A stretch of 31,335 bases of DNA from CAYGZM01 sp964354365. GTDB lineage: Bacteria; Planctomycetota; Phycisphaerae; Sedimentisphaerales; Anaerobacaceae. Location of the stretch: positions 1-31,335 of the forward strand of contig CAYGZM010000033.1 of NCBI GenBank assembly GCA_964354365.1, read 5' to 3'. The number at the start of each line of letters is the position of its first letter. Positions within the stretch are counted from its first letter, which is position 1. Positions 1 to 7,630 of the stretch are shown here, in pieces. A program made the position numbers and the translations under genes. The notes below the pieces were generated by a model. That model worked only from the letters and a program-made list of their open reading frames with translations. It had not been told where the DNA came from and ran no database searches.

Positions 1-265
1 CGCTCTCGCTTTGACTGAGCAGCTCATCTTTCGACCGGCCCATCTTGGGCAGCACATCGAGAGTCAGGCTCTTTTTGATTTTTGTCTGGTCGTACGCGGC
101 CGAGAGATCTTTATCGTACAGACGAACCTTCTGCCGCATCCCCGCTTCGGGGGATATCGCCGAACAGCCGCAAAGCCGGCAAAGAAAGATGAGGGTAAGA
201 AAGCCAAACGCAAAAGTCGCCCTCCTGGATTGCCTGCCTCTTACTGTAAGATCCGTTGCCCTCAT
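1..265 (-). CDS. Putative lipoprotein, 5' part only (runs off the left edge)
   Basis: This reading frame starts at an ATG (263-265) and stays open for 88 codons to the window edge, so the C-terminus is missing. The start follows a strong ribosome site (GAAGGAG about 7 nt upstream). The first 34 residues look like a lipoprotein signal: a basic N-region (RGRQSRR), a hydrophobic core (FAFGFLTLIFL) and a lipobox-like L-C-G-C with Cys34 as the likely lipidated residue. The mature part seen so far is charged and has no recognised domain. It lies downstream of ilvC on the same strand but about 200 nt away, so it is probably a separate unit. Function unknown; envelope location is inferred from the signal. 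Confidence 0.7.
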   Translation of the reverse strand, partial: MRATDLTVRGRQSRRATFAFGFLTLIFLCRLCGCSAISPEAGMRQKVRLYDKDLSAAYDQTKIKKSLTLDVLPKMGRSKDELLSQSES

Positions 266-372
266 TGTATTTCTCCTTCGCAAAAAATCACTACTACGCC
301 GTCAGGCCTGATTTCGGGAATTGTCCTTGAAAGGAGGTCTAAGTCCGACGCGAGAATCTCAAACCGTTCGAA

Positions 373-411
373 GGGCGCAGATTGCTTCGTCGTTTCACTC
401 CTCGCAATGAC
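373..411. repeat. Dispersed intergenic repeat of the GTCATTGCGAG...GAAGCAATCT type
   Basis: Read on the minus strand, the segment begins GTCATTGCGAGGAG, continues through GAAACGACGAAGCAATCT and ends GCGCCC. I recognise this as a widespread short intergenic repeat seen in many unrelated bacterial genomes. It is the only distinct element in the 200-nt gap 266-465 between ilvC and the lipoprotein gene. It has partial internal complementarity but no U-run, so it is not an obvious terminator. Confidence 0.6.
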
Positions 412-465
412 ATCCATAGTTTTAGCCTTAAGAGAGTGCTATAGCCGGCCCGCACCTGATGCCGG

Positions 466-1470
466 TCAGACCTCCTTGGAGTTGATCCACTTCATCATCT
501 TGCGCAGTCGCCGGCCAATGACCTCAAGCTGGCTGTCGTAATCCTTCTTATACAGTTCGTGGAAATTCTTCAGGCCGGTCTTGTACTCGTTCACCCACTC
601 CTTGGCGAATTCGCCGGACGTGATCTCAGACAGTATCTTCTTCATTTCAGCCTTGGTCTTTTCGGGGATTATCCTCTGGCCTCGTGTCAAATCCCCGTAC
701 TCGGCCGTGTTGGATATGCTGTACCTCATATAGCTCAGTCCGCCCTGGTACATAAGGTCAACTATCAATTTGACCTCGTGCATACACTCGAAATAGGCTA
801 TCTCAGGCTGATATCCGGCTTCAACGAGGGTCTCGAACCCGGCCTTGATAAGGGCCGTAAGACCGCCGCAGAGCACACACTGCTCGCCGAACAGGTCTGT
901 CTCAGTCTCTTCTTTGTACGTGGTCTCGATAATGCCTGCCCGCGCTCCGCCTATTCCGTTGGCCCAGGCAAGTGCGATCTGTTTGGCGTCGCCGGTAGCA
1001 TCCTGGTGGACGGCTATGAGATTGGGCACGCCGCCGCCCTTTTCGAACTCGCTGCGGACCAGATGGCCCGGCCCTTTCGGAGCTATCATCACAACGTTGA
1101 CCTCCTTCGGGGGCACAATATACTTGAAATGGATATTAAAGCCATGGCAGAAGCCAAGCGTCTGGCCCGCCACCAGATTCGGCGCAATCTCGGTCTGGTA
1201 AACCTTCGCCTGGACTTCGTCCGGCGCCGTCACTATGATCAGGGCCGCCCCGTTCATAGCCGTTTTTATATCGCTCGGTGAAAAACCGTGCTTTGTGGCG
1301 AGCTTGAAGTTGTCGGTCCCTTTCAGCTCGGCCACAGCCACCTTTATTCCGTTGTCGCGCAGATTCAGACTGTGTGCGTGACCCTGACTGCCGTAACCGA
1401 TAACCGCCACCTTCTTACCCTTCAACGGTTCCAGCGGGGCGTCTTTTTCGTAATATATTTTCGCCGCCAT
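466..1470 (-). CDS. ilvC: Ketol-acid reductoisomerase (class I)
   Basis: IlvC converts acetolactate or acetohydroxybutyrate to the dihydroxy acid in valine/isoleucine synthesis, using NAD(P)H and Mg2+. The 334-residue length fits class I enzymes. Seen: the nucleotide motif GYGSQGHAH (residues 25-33), the MIAPKGPGH segment, and the helical C-terminal domain with the acidic metal-binding stretch ETETDLFGEQ and CMHEVK. A clear ribosome site (AAAGGAG) precedes the ATG. It is the last ilv gene, 18 nt after the YdjC remnant, and may also be read from the promoter near 1953-1980. The loop that normally holds the NADPH phosphate (residues 47-54) lacks the usual Arg and Ser pattern and contains Glu48 and Asp53 instead, so cofactor preference may be altered. 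Confidence 0.97.
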   Translation of the reverse strand: MAAKIYYEKDAPLEPLKGKKVAVIGYGSQGHAHSLNLRDNGIKVAVAELKGTDNFKLATKHGFSPSDIKTAMNGAALIIVTAPDEVQAKVYQTEIAPNLVAGQTLGFCHGFNIHFKYIVPPKEVNVVMIAPKGPGHLVRSEFEKGGGVPNLIAVHQDATGDAKQIALAWANGIGGARAGIIETTYKEETETDLFGEQCVLCGGLTALIKAGFETLVEAGYQPEIAYFECMHEVKLIVDLMYQGGLSYMRYSISNTAEYGDLTRGQRIIPEKTKAEMKKILSEITSGEFAKEWVNEYKTGLKNFHELYKKDYDSQLEVIGRRLRKMMKWINSKEV

Positions 1471-1488
1471 AAATCCTGTACTCCTTTC

Positions 1489-1845
1489 TCAGTCTTCCGA
1501 TAAGTCACGGTAACTTATCAGTTTTATGCCTCGTTTCTCGATAACACTCTTCACTTTTTCGCTCGTAAAGGCCCTGGTGACGGCGTCGCGGTGGGCAGCG
1601 ACGTTCCAATAGCCCTTATGACCCATCACCTCCACCGACCGCGAGATTCCCTCCCGGTACGATTTTATGCATGCCAGATTGGCCGCGTGGCTCGAACCGA
1701 TATCATCCGCCCGGACAATGAGCTTTATTTCGCCGTCAGCAGTTGTGGCCTTGGCGTCCGGCTTGCCGGCCGCCGATACGACCAGCCACAAACCGGCCGC
1801 CAATAGCATAGCCAAGAAACAATAGGACTTCTTTTTGTCCTTCAC
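1489..1845 (-). pseudogene. YdjC/ChbG-family deacetylase with large internal deletion
   Basis: The 118-residue product starts best at the GTG at 1843-1845, which has GAGGAG upstream and gives a signal peptide (KDKKKSY then LAMLLAAGLWLVVSAAG). After it comes KLIVRADDIGSSHAANLACI and YREGI.RSVEVM. This is the N-terminal catalytic segment of YdjC/ChbG carbohydrate deacetylases, including the metal-binding ADD. It then jumps straight to a sequence typical of the family's C-terminal end (AAHRDAVTRAFTSEKVKSVI, then IKLISYRDL). Family members are usually 250-300 residues, so roughly 150-200 residues are missing from the middle in frame. The barrel cannot be complete, so I call it a remnant. It sits between ilvN and ilvC. 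Confidence 0.7.
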
Positions 1846-1952
1846 GCCGAATATCTCCTCTAAATATCCAACCGAGAGCTCCACAGGGGCCAACTCCTGC
1901 GAAACTGCGGCGCATACATATTTTGATTAGCTACCAAATCTTGAGTTCCCAC

Positions 1953-1980
1953 ATTATATTCAAGGCTGCTAAGCAGGCAA
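1953..1980 (-). promoter_or_regulatory. Possible sigma-70 promoter before the YdjC remnant and ilvC
   Basis: On the minus strand TTGCCT (1975-1980) is followed after 16 nt by TATAAT (1953-1958). Transcription would begin near 1946, about 100 nt before the GTG start at 1845, and could give ilvC a source separate from the ilvB promoter. The -35 is imperfect. No gene was found in 1846-2040. Confidence 0.4.
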
Positions 1981-2040
1981 GGAATTTATGGATGCCCGTG
2001 CTTACGGCATCTCGTTTTGGACTGGCCCCCAAGATGCGGC

Positions 2041-2529
2041 TTAGGAGTCGATTTTGGCCTGCCTGGGCATAGCAATTGTGCCGGTTCTGGCTACGTTCTT
2101 GATGCCGTAGGGCTTGCACGCGTTGATAAAGGCCTCAATCTTCGATTCAGGCCCGCTGACCTCAATCATAAGCGTTTTCGGGCCGATATCCACGACCTTG
2201 GCCCTGAACATCTCTGCCAGAGAAACGATTTCGGGTCGCTTCTCCGGGGGCGCAGAGACCGATACAAGCATAAGGTCGCGAGCCACTATCGGCTGGCCGG
2301 CAAAATCCTGGACCTTGACCACGGGGACGATCCTGGCCAATTGCTTTCGCACCTGCTCAACGACCCTGTCATCCCCGACAACAACTATCGTCATCCGGCT
2401 GAGCTTGGGGTCTTCGGTCCGGCCTACCACGAGTGAATCGATATTGAACGCCCTAGCCGCAAACATTCCCGCAACGTGGGCCAAAACACCCGGCTTATTT
2501 TCAACCAATGCGCTTATTAAGTGCTTCAT
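2041..2529 (-). CDS. ilvN: Acetolactate synthase, small regulatory subunit
   Basis: The 162-residue product is the regulatory partner of IlvB. An ACT domain occupies about residues 1-80 (LISALVENKPGVLAHVAGMF, then NIDSLVVGRTEDP) and the conserved second domain follows. It binds valine in known homologues and stabilises the catalytic subunit. I chose the ATG at 2527-2529, which has a modest GGCGAGG site; upstream GTG and TTG codons in frame are alternatives. It lies 85 nt after ilvB in the same direction. That gap holds a small hairpin (TCCCGA/TCGGGA, 2589-2604) that may mark transcript processing. Confidence 0.95.
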   Translation of the reverse strand: MKHLISALVENKPGVLAHVAGMFAARAFNIDSLVVGRTEDPKLSRMTIVVVGDDRVVEQVRKQLARIVPVVKVQDFAGQPIVARDLMLVSVSAPPEKRPEIVSLAEMFRAKVVDIGPKTLMIEVSGPESKIEAFINACKPYGIKNVARTGTIAMPRQAKIDS

Positions 2530-2614
2530 TTTTTCGCCTCGCCGCCCAGTTTCATTCACCAATTATCGATGTTGAAACGCCGTGGAAATCCCGACCTCTC
2601 GGGAATCGGTCATT

Positions 2615-4330
2615 TCAGGCTATACTTTCCAATATATCAAGCCCGTCCATTTCATCCAGACTCTTGCCGGCCGCGACCATCGGCCAGACGTTCTCTTCCC
2701 GGTCAACTCTGAAATCAACAACACAGGGTTTCTTTTCAGCCAGCATCTTCTTGACTGCGCCGGGAACGTCGTCTTTCTTGTCCACTGTAATGCCGACCGC
2801 GCCAAGCGCGCGGGCAACATCGGCGTAATTTGGATTGGCCAGATAGCTCTTGGAATAGCGCTTTCCGTAGAAAAGCTCCTGCCACTGCCGGACCATCCCC
2901 ATATACCCGTTGTTGAGGATGCAGACCTTAATCGGCAGATTATGCTCGACCGCCGTGGCAAGCTCCGTCATTGTCATATTGAAACTGTGGTCGCCGTCAA
3001 TATCGACGACCGTTGCATCCGGCTTGGCTATCTGAGCGCCTATCGCAGCCGGCAGACCAAAGCCCATCGTACCAAGTCCGCCGGAGCTTATGAACTGCCG
3101 GGGCCGGGTGAATTTATAAAACTGGGCCGTCCACATCTGATTCTGGCCGACGCCGGTAGTTATTATGGCATCATTCCCGGTCTGGCGGCAAATCTCTTCG
3201 ATGACGTACTGCGGCTTAATCGTCTGCGAATCCCGGTCGTACCGAAACGGAAACTTCTCCTTCCAGTCGGCGATCTTGTCGAACCACTTCTTCCTTTCGT
3301 CGTATTCAACCTCCTTGACCAGTTCGCTCAGTATCTCTTTTGCATCGCCCACAACCGGAATATCCACCAGGACGTTCTTCGATATGCTGGCCGGGTCTAT
3401 GTCGATATGTATGATCTTGGCGTTCGGAGCAAAAGCCGCTACTTTGCCCGTCACCCTGTCGTCAAACCGTGCACCCACTGCAATCAGCAAATCGCACTGC
3501 TGAACCGCATAGTTGGCGTACGCAGAGCCGTGCATCCCGAGCATATCGAGGGACTCGCCTTTTCTCTGGTCGAAACTACCTAAGCCCAGCAGCGTCATTG
3601 TCACCGGAATATGCGCCTTTTCCGCCAGTGCTTTTAGCTCCTCGCTTGCATTGGCGATGATAACGCCGCCGCCGACGTAAAGCACAGGCTGCTTGGACTT
3701 GTTTATTGCCTTCGCCGCCATCGATATCTGCCTGGCGTTACCCTTTGTCCGCACACGGTAGCCGGGCAGATCCATCTCGACCGGCCCATCTACGTCATGC
3801 TTGCTGACCTGAACATCAACCGGCACATCGACAAGCACCGGACCTGGTCGGCCTGTCGAGGCGATGTAAAACGCCTCACAAATTGTGCGGCCCAAATCTT
3901 TAATGTCCTTGACGATGCAGTTGTATTTTGTGACGGGGCGCGTGATGCCCGTGGTGTCCGCCTCCTGAAACGCATCGTTTCCGATAAGCTCGGTGCGGAC
4001 CTGGCCCGTCAGGGCGACCATCGGTATCGAATCCATCATGGCAGTGGCAAGGCCGGTCACTAAGTTGCACGCGCCGGGACCGCTGGTGGCCACCACAACG
4101 CCCACCTTGCCGCTGGCGCGGGCGTAGGCGTCGGCCATGTGGCAGCCGCCCTGCTCGTGACGCGGGACTATGAAGTTTATCGGCGCATCGTACAATCGGT
4201 CGAACAAGGGCAGAACCACGCCGCCGGTGTACCCGAACATCGTATCGACGCCCTGGTCAATAAGCGTATCGACGATAATTTGTGCGCCGGTCTTGATGGT
4301 GGACTGGGAAGCGGGAGGCTTGGACTTCAT
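2615..4330 (-). CDS. ilvB: Acetolactate synthase, large catalytic subunit
   Basis: IlvB is the ThDP enzyme that condenses pyruvate with pyruvate or 2-oxobutyrate at the start of branched-chain amino acid synthesis. The 571-residue length is normal. Seen: the N-terminal ThDP domain with the catalytic Glu in PRHEQGGCHMADAYAR, the central FAD/NAD-fold domain, and the C-terminal ThDP motif GDHSFNMTMTEL ending in LNN (GDG...NN type). The ATG at 4328-4330 is preferred over an in-frame TTG 45 nt upstream, because AAAGGATC stands just before it and the enzyme core begins soon after. It is the first gene of the ilv operon and is read from the strong promoter at 4535-4563 through a long leader. Confidence 0.97.
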   Translation of the reverse strand: MKSKPPASQSTIKTGAQIIVDTLIDQGVDTMFGYTGGVVLPLFDRLYDAPINFIVPRHEQGGCHMADAYARASGKVGVVVATSGPGACNLVTGLATAMMDSIPMVALTGQVRTELIGNDAFQEADTTGITRPVTKYNCIVKDIKDLGRTICEAFYIASTGRPGPVLVDVPVDVQVSKHDVDGPVEMDLPGYRVRTKGNARQISMAAKAINKSKQPVLYVGGGVIIANASEELKALAEKAHIPVTMTLLGLGSFDQRKGESLDMLGMHGSAYANYAVQQCDLLIAVGARFDDRVTGKVAAFAPNAKIIHIDIDPASISKNVLVDIPVVGDAKEILSELVKEVEYDERKKWFDKIADWKEKFPFRYDRDSQTIKPQYVIEEICRQTGNDAIITTGVGQNQMWTAQFYKFTRPRQFISSGGLGTMGFGLPAAIGAQIAKPDATVVDIDGDHSFNMTMTELATAVEHNLPIKVCILNNGYMGMVRQWQELFYGKRYSKSYLANPNYADVARALGAVGITVDKKDDVPGAVKKMLAEKKPCVVDFRVDREENVWPMVAAGKSLDEMDGLDILESIA

Positions 4331-4528
4331 CTGTTGATCCTTTCCTGATAAACGTAATCTCGTTATTCCAGTCAACTACAGCTTGACGGGTCCCCTTCGG
4401 CCTCTCAGCCCTGCCTACTCAAAGAAAAGGCCAAGTCATCCGAAGATTTCGGACCCTGCCATAATCCTGTAACCATCCCACTGGCCGGGATGTCTCAGGG
4501 TCGCACCTGCATGTTTTCACGCAAATAC
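4331..4528 (-). promoter_or_regulatory. About 200-nt leader of the ilvB operon with hairpins
   Basis: The RNA between the predicted start near 4528 and the ilvB ATG contains a nested stem (4452-4458 with 4496-4502, enclosing 4474-4479 with 4487-4492). An alternative hairpin at 4439-4453 (CCGAA/TTCGG) overlaps it by two bases, and a weaker pair is possible at 4399-4403/4428-4432. There is no T-box consensus, no TPP-riboswitch match and no obvious leader peptide rich in Leu, Ile or Val codons. Regulation by this leader is inferred from its length and position only. Confidence 0.4.
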
Positions 4529-4534
4529 AGACGT

Positions 4535-4563
4535 ATTATACAGAGTCAATATCCCTGTGTCAA
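4535..4563 (-). promoter_or_regulatory. Consensus sigma-70 promoter of the ilv operon
   Basis: On the minus strand there is a perfect TTGACA (4558-4563), a 17-nt spacer and a perfect TATAAT (4535-4540). This is the ideal housekeeping promoter layout and points toward ilvB. The predicted start is near 4528. Confidence 0.85.
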
Positions 4564-4670
4564 ATACTTTCGGCAATTCTTCCGGTCATCAACAAGGCTT
4601 TTTACCTTTTTAAGCCCGGACAAGAACACTTCCAGGCTGTGGAAAAATAGCTGGTCTTGAGCCGGCGGGC

Positions 4671-4679
4671 TGATATAAT
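4671..4679 (+). promoter_or_regulatory. Extended -10 promoter of the NifU-domain gene
   Basis: TGATATAAT is a full extended -10 (TGn plus TATAAT) with no good -35. Transcription would start near 4686, giving a leader of about 27 nt with TTGGAGA (4700-4706) before the ATG at 4713. It diverges from the ilv promoter. Confidence 0.6.
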
Positions 4680-4712
4680 GGCCCTGTTGAATGGACCTAT
4701 TGGAGATTCTTT

Positions 4713-4982
4713 ATGTGTGACAAGTGCGGCTGCAGCAAAGCTAAGCCTGAAAAGACCTTCAAGGAGAAGGTGAAAGACACGATTGAAGTCATTCGGCCAA
4801 GCCTTCAAGCACACGGCGGCGACGTCGAGCTCGTGGGCGTGGATAAGGATAATACCGTGAAGATCCGCCTCCGGGGCGCCTGCCAGGGGTGTCCCGGCGC
4901 CCAGATGACGATGAAACTGGGCATCGAGAGAATCCTCAAAGAGAAGGTCCCCGAGCTCAAAGAGGTCATCGCTGTAGGTTAA
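4713..4982 (+). CDS. NifU C-terminal (Nfu) domain Fe-S protein
   Basis: The 89-residue protein is a single Nfu-type domain. Such proteins carry and deliver Fe-S clusters in the cytoplasm. Residues 17-89 give the fold: a helix (IRPSLQAHGGDVELV), strands, and the cluster motif CQGCPGAQM with Cys57 and Cys60. The N-terminus adds MCDKCGC, a C-x2-C-x-C motif (Cys2, Cys5, Cys7) that the minimal domain does not need. The start is fixed by TTGGAGA and the promoter at 4671. It is transcribed alone, divergent from ilvB and convergent with the membrane glycosyltransferase 22 nt downstream. IlvD, the usual Fe-S enzyme of this pathway, is not in the window. Confidence 0.93.
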   Translation: MCDKCGCSKAKPEKTFKEKVKDTIEVIRPSLQAHGGDVELVGVDKDNTVKIRLRGACQGCPGAQMTMKLGIERILKEKVPELKEVIAVG

Positions 4983-5004
4983 ATGCCGCGAAAAAGGCGG
5001 TTTG

Positions 5005-6846
5005 TCAGCCACTAAGAGGTTTTTGCTCTTCAGTATTCGCTGGCTTGAGAAGGCGGAATATATTCACGTATCCTCTTTCCCAGCCAACCTGCGCGACAAA
5101 CTGGTAAGGTCCTATATTCTTGGGTTCACGAAGGTGGGCGATGTTCTTATGCAGCCCAATCTGCCTGTAGCTGGTGTGGTCGGTGGTCATCCCTTCTCTC
5201 GTAGCCCAAACAACATAAGTGATATTCTGCTCATAACAGGCCTTGATGAACTGCGAAGGAGTCTCGGCCTGCGGTAACGCAACGATATATTCCGCAAACT
5301 TTGGTGCGAATATCTTGACCACCGGGGCCATATAGACGCCCAATTTCTCACCGGGCCTGGCATTGGTAATATACCAGTCGGCCAATTCCTTGAATTCCTT
5401 GTCTCGCTGCCCGTCCCCAATTGTGCGGACCAGCGCAAATTGATTCGAGACAATAATCAGGCACATCACACTCAATATCGCAGACTCGCGTAAGAGAGCG
5501 CCGCGTCCGTAAATGAAGATTCGCCCGGCGGCGATCAACCCCACAACTATCATCGCCAGCCAGGGCAGTGCCGCCGACTTGGGACTCATCCCGGATGCCG
5601 CCGAGAGGCCGGGGACAAGCCGGATGAGCCAGACCATCGCTGCTGCAATCACCAGGCCCTGCAATACGAGTACAACGACTTTCGGTATTCGCCCCTTGGC
5701 CTCAATAAGCTTCCAAGCGCTCTGCAAGCCGAACCAGCATATTAATAACGCTATCCAGAAGACCGGCATGTGATATCTTCGCAGCGGAGAGGGAAACTGC
5801 GTGTGAACGCAGAAGTACGGCACGAAGAATATGAGCAATGCCGGTATGCTCCATTTGCGTTTGCACAATCCATAGACCGCCCCGAAGAAGAAACTCGCGA
5901 CGCAGATAGTCTTACTTACTTTCCAAAGCATCTCTGCAGAACCTTTGCCGGCCCCCGAATAGGGCGCCAGCAAAGGATAGAATCCCGTGTCCCACAGTAC
6001 ATTCATGTGCCTTATGAAACCGGTTCTGCTCTCGGCCGATTCGACGTACAGTTTTGAGTACTCCTGTCCGAAGAGACTTAGATAATGACTCGTCTCCGAC
6101 TGCCAATTGATAATAGTGCCCAACATCCAGATTGCCAAGGGGACGGCCGCCAACGCCGAATACAGGAAGGCCCGAATTCGTTCTCGCCTGCTCTTGCGGC
6201 ATATCATATCCACGACAAAAGCGGCCATAATCAGTGCAGCGCCTTCGTAGCGGACCATTGTGGTTATGGAAGCAAAGACATAGCACCAGTTTGATCGTTT
6301 GAAAATGAAATAGAACGTAAGCAAAATGAAGAACAGCAGTGTTGTCTCAGCTATCGGCTCGGTGAGCAGGTACAACACCTGCGGATTAAGTATGGCAATA
6401 ACAGCAAACCACAAAGCGGATTTGCCGATGAGTTCTCTGCCGACGAGCCAGAACAAGAGAAGATTGAACGGATGCAATATCGCATTGAGCAGCCAGCCGG
6501 CTGTCAGGCCGGGGTGCTGGCCACCTGCCAAATACGAGAGCAGAACCTGGAGCATACCAAGGACCGGAACCCGTTTGAAACTTGCGGGCGCTCGAAACGA
6601 CAGAATGTCCTGACCGGTCCTGAAGAATGCAGGGAAATCCGAATTGGGCACGATAGTATGGCCGAAATACAGAATCGACTGATAGACGCCGAAAGCCAGA
6701 AAAATCGCCATCACAAAGAGTTCGAAATACCTTTCTCGTTTGCCCGTCTCTCCGGCATCGATTGCGCCGACTGAGTCGGAGCGTGCAGTTCTCTGTGCCT
6801 GCCTGCCTGGTTTCGCCTGCCATTTTTTGACCTTGCGTCTGCTCAT
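5005..6846 (-). CDS. GT39-like multi-pass membrane glycosyltransferase
   Basis: The 613-residue protein has a basic cytoplasmic N-terminus (about 40 residues), then roughly ten or more hydrophobic segments and a soluble C-terminal part from about residue 490. It resembles GT-C enzymes of the PMT/ArnT type, which transfer a sugar from a polyprenyl carrier on the outer face of the membrane. Supporting points are an acidic residue in the first outer loop (NSD, Asp70), LLTEPIAETTL near residue 161, and the MVRYEGAAL motif. The ATG at 6844-6846 is 7 nt after the stop of the methyltransferase gene, so translation is probably coupled; an upstream TTG is less likely. It is the last gene of a three-gene glycan unit. 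Acceptor and donor are unknown. Confidence 0.8.
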   Translation of the reverse strand: MSRRKVKKWQAKPGRQAQRTARSDSVGAIDAGETGKRERYFELFVMAIFLAFGVYQSILYFGHTIVPNSDFPAFFRTGQDILSFRAPASFKRVPVLGMLQVLLSYLAGGQHPGLTAGWLLNAILHPFNLLLFWLVGRELIGKSALWFAVIAILNPQVLYLLTEPIAETTLLFFILLTFYFIFKRSNWCYVFASITTMVRYEGAALIMAAFVVDMICRKSRRERIRAFLYSALAAVPLAIWMLGTIINWQSETSHYLSLFGQEYSKLYVESAESRTGFIRHMNVLWDTGFYPLLAPYSGAGKGSAEMLWKVSKTICVASFFFGAVYGLCKRKWSIPALLIFFVPYFCVHTQFPSPLRRYHMPVFWIALLICWFGLQSAWKLIEAKGRIPKVVVLVLQGLVIAAAMVWLIRLVPGLSAASGMSPKSAALPWLAMIVVGLIAAGRIFIYGRGALLRESAILSVMCLIIVSNQFALVRTIGDGQRDKEFKELADWYITNARPGEKLGVYMAPVVKIFAPKFAEYIVALPQAETPSQFIKACYEQNITYVVWATREGMTTDHTSYRQIGLHKNIAHLREPKNIGPYQFVAQVGWERGYVNIFRLLKPANTEEQKPLSG

Positions 6847-6853
6847 TTTTCCG

Positions 6854-7630
6854 TCAACCAGTCTTCTCCAGCTCAATTGTCTGAAACATGCCCAACAAAT
6901 TGTTGGCCGGGGATAAGAGGCATTCTACGGCTTTGACTGCCGGATAAGTAAATGAAGGAACCAGTTGGCGCAGCGTCAGCCCTCCGCTGAGCAGGTAACA
7001 AAATGGAGTATGAGCACGCATCCGCACTATTTTCAACGAAGCAAACTCCTGCTCAAACGCCTTTCGATCACGAGAAAAAATTATCCAGGGCAAAGCACCG
7101 TTGCCCTGTGAAAGGGGCCCGGCCCTTTCCAGTCCCCATCCCGCCTTTGTGTCAAAAACCTCGTGATGGAAATTCCTATAGATAAATCTCGACCACAGCG
7201 TATTCGCAGGCTCGACCATGACAACTTTCCCGCCTATTTTTAGACACCGCAGCGCTTCCGTGAAGAAGGCCTTTGGATCGGCGATATGGTGTAGAACGTC
7301 AATCATAAAAAATGCGTCCACGCTGCCCTGCTCAAAAGGCATCTCGACAGCCGAAAAGATTTTATCGACATTCGGCAGGTCAAGGATATCCGAAGTAATC
7401 ACGTTGCCGATCACATCCTTTATAAAGCCGCCGCCGCTGCCGAGCTCAACAAGAACCTTTCCTTCCGGGCAGGGCACAGCCTTTAGAAACCGCCTGTAGA
7501 AATCGATATACGTCTTTTTAAGAAACGGCTTGCTCTGTATGACCTGGGCGTGCAGCAATGTCACGGCAGGATCGTCAAGATCTTCGATGCGCCTTGTCTG
7601 GGGCAGTTTAAGCCATTCAATTATCTTCAT
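6854..7630 (-). CDS. Class I SAM-dependent methyltransferase
   Basis: The 258-residue product has SAM motif I (VLVELGSGGGF), an acidic second motif region (TSDILDLPNVD), FFMIDVLHHIADP and GGKVVMVEPA, the Methyltransf_11-like pattern. I start it at the ATG at 7628-7630, which overlaps the end of the FkbM gene by 14 nt; a longer form to 7702 would lie wholly inside that gene. Overlap with FkbM and a 7-nt gap to the membrane glycosyltransferase indicate a polycistronic unit for surface-glycan synthesis or decoration. The substrate cannot be read from sequence. Confidence 0.88.
   Translation of the reverse strand: MKIIEWLKLPQTRRIEDLDDPAVTLLHAQVIQSKPFLKKTYIDFYRRFLKAVPCPEGKVLVELGSGGGFIKDVIGNVITSDILDLPNVDKIFSAVEMPFEQGSVDAFFMIDVLHHIADPKAFFTEALRCLKIGGKVVMVEPANTLWSRFIYRNFHHEVFDTKAGWGLERAGPLSQGNGALPWIIFSRDRKAFEQEFASLKIVRMRAHTPFCYLLSGGLTLRQLVPSFTYPAVKAVECLLSPANNLLGMFQTIELEKTG

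Noticed and set aside
424..465. Intrinsic terminator after ilvC
   Set aside because: A CCGGC/GCCGG hairpin can form but no U-run follows.
11..541. Long plus-strand frame at the left edge
   Set aside because: It runs antisense to the lipoprotein 5' end and into ilvC, has no recognisable domain and spans the dispersed repeat; the minus-strand lipoprotein frame with lipobox and strong ribosome site explains the DNA better.
1931..2119. 62-codon minus-strand frame between ilvN and the YdjC remnant
   Set aside because: Overlaps the ilvN 3' end in another frame and has no family features; the spacer better supports a promoter.
2582..3583. 333-codon plus-strand frame
   Set aside because: Lies wholly antisense to ilvB, whose protein is unmistakable; a GC-driven shadow.
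4331..4528. T-box or TPP riboswitch before ilvB
   Set aside because: A CTGAGA stretch is present but the rest of the TPP core and the T-box consensus are absent; left as an unassigned leader.
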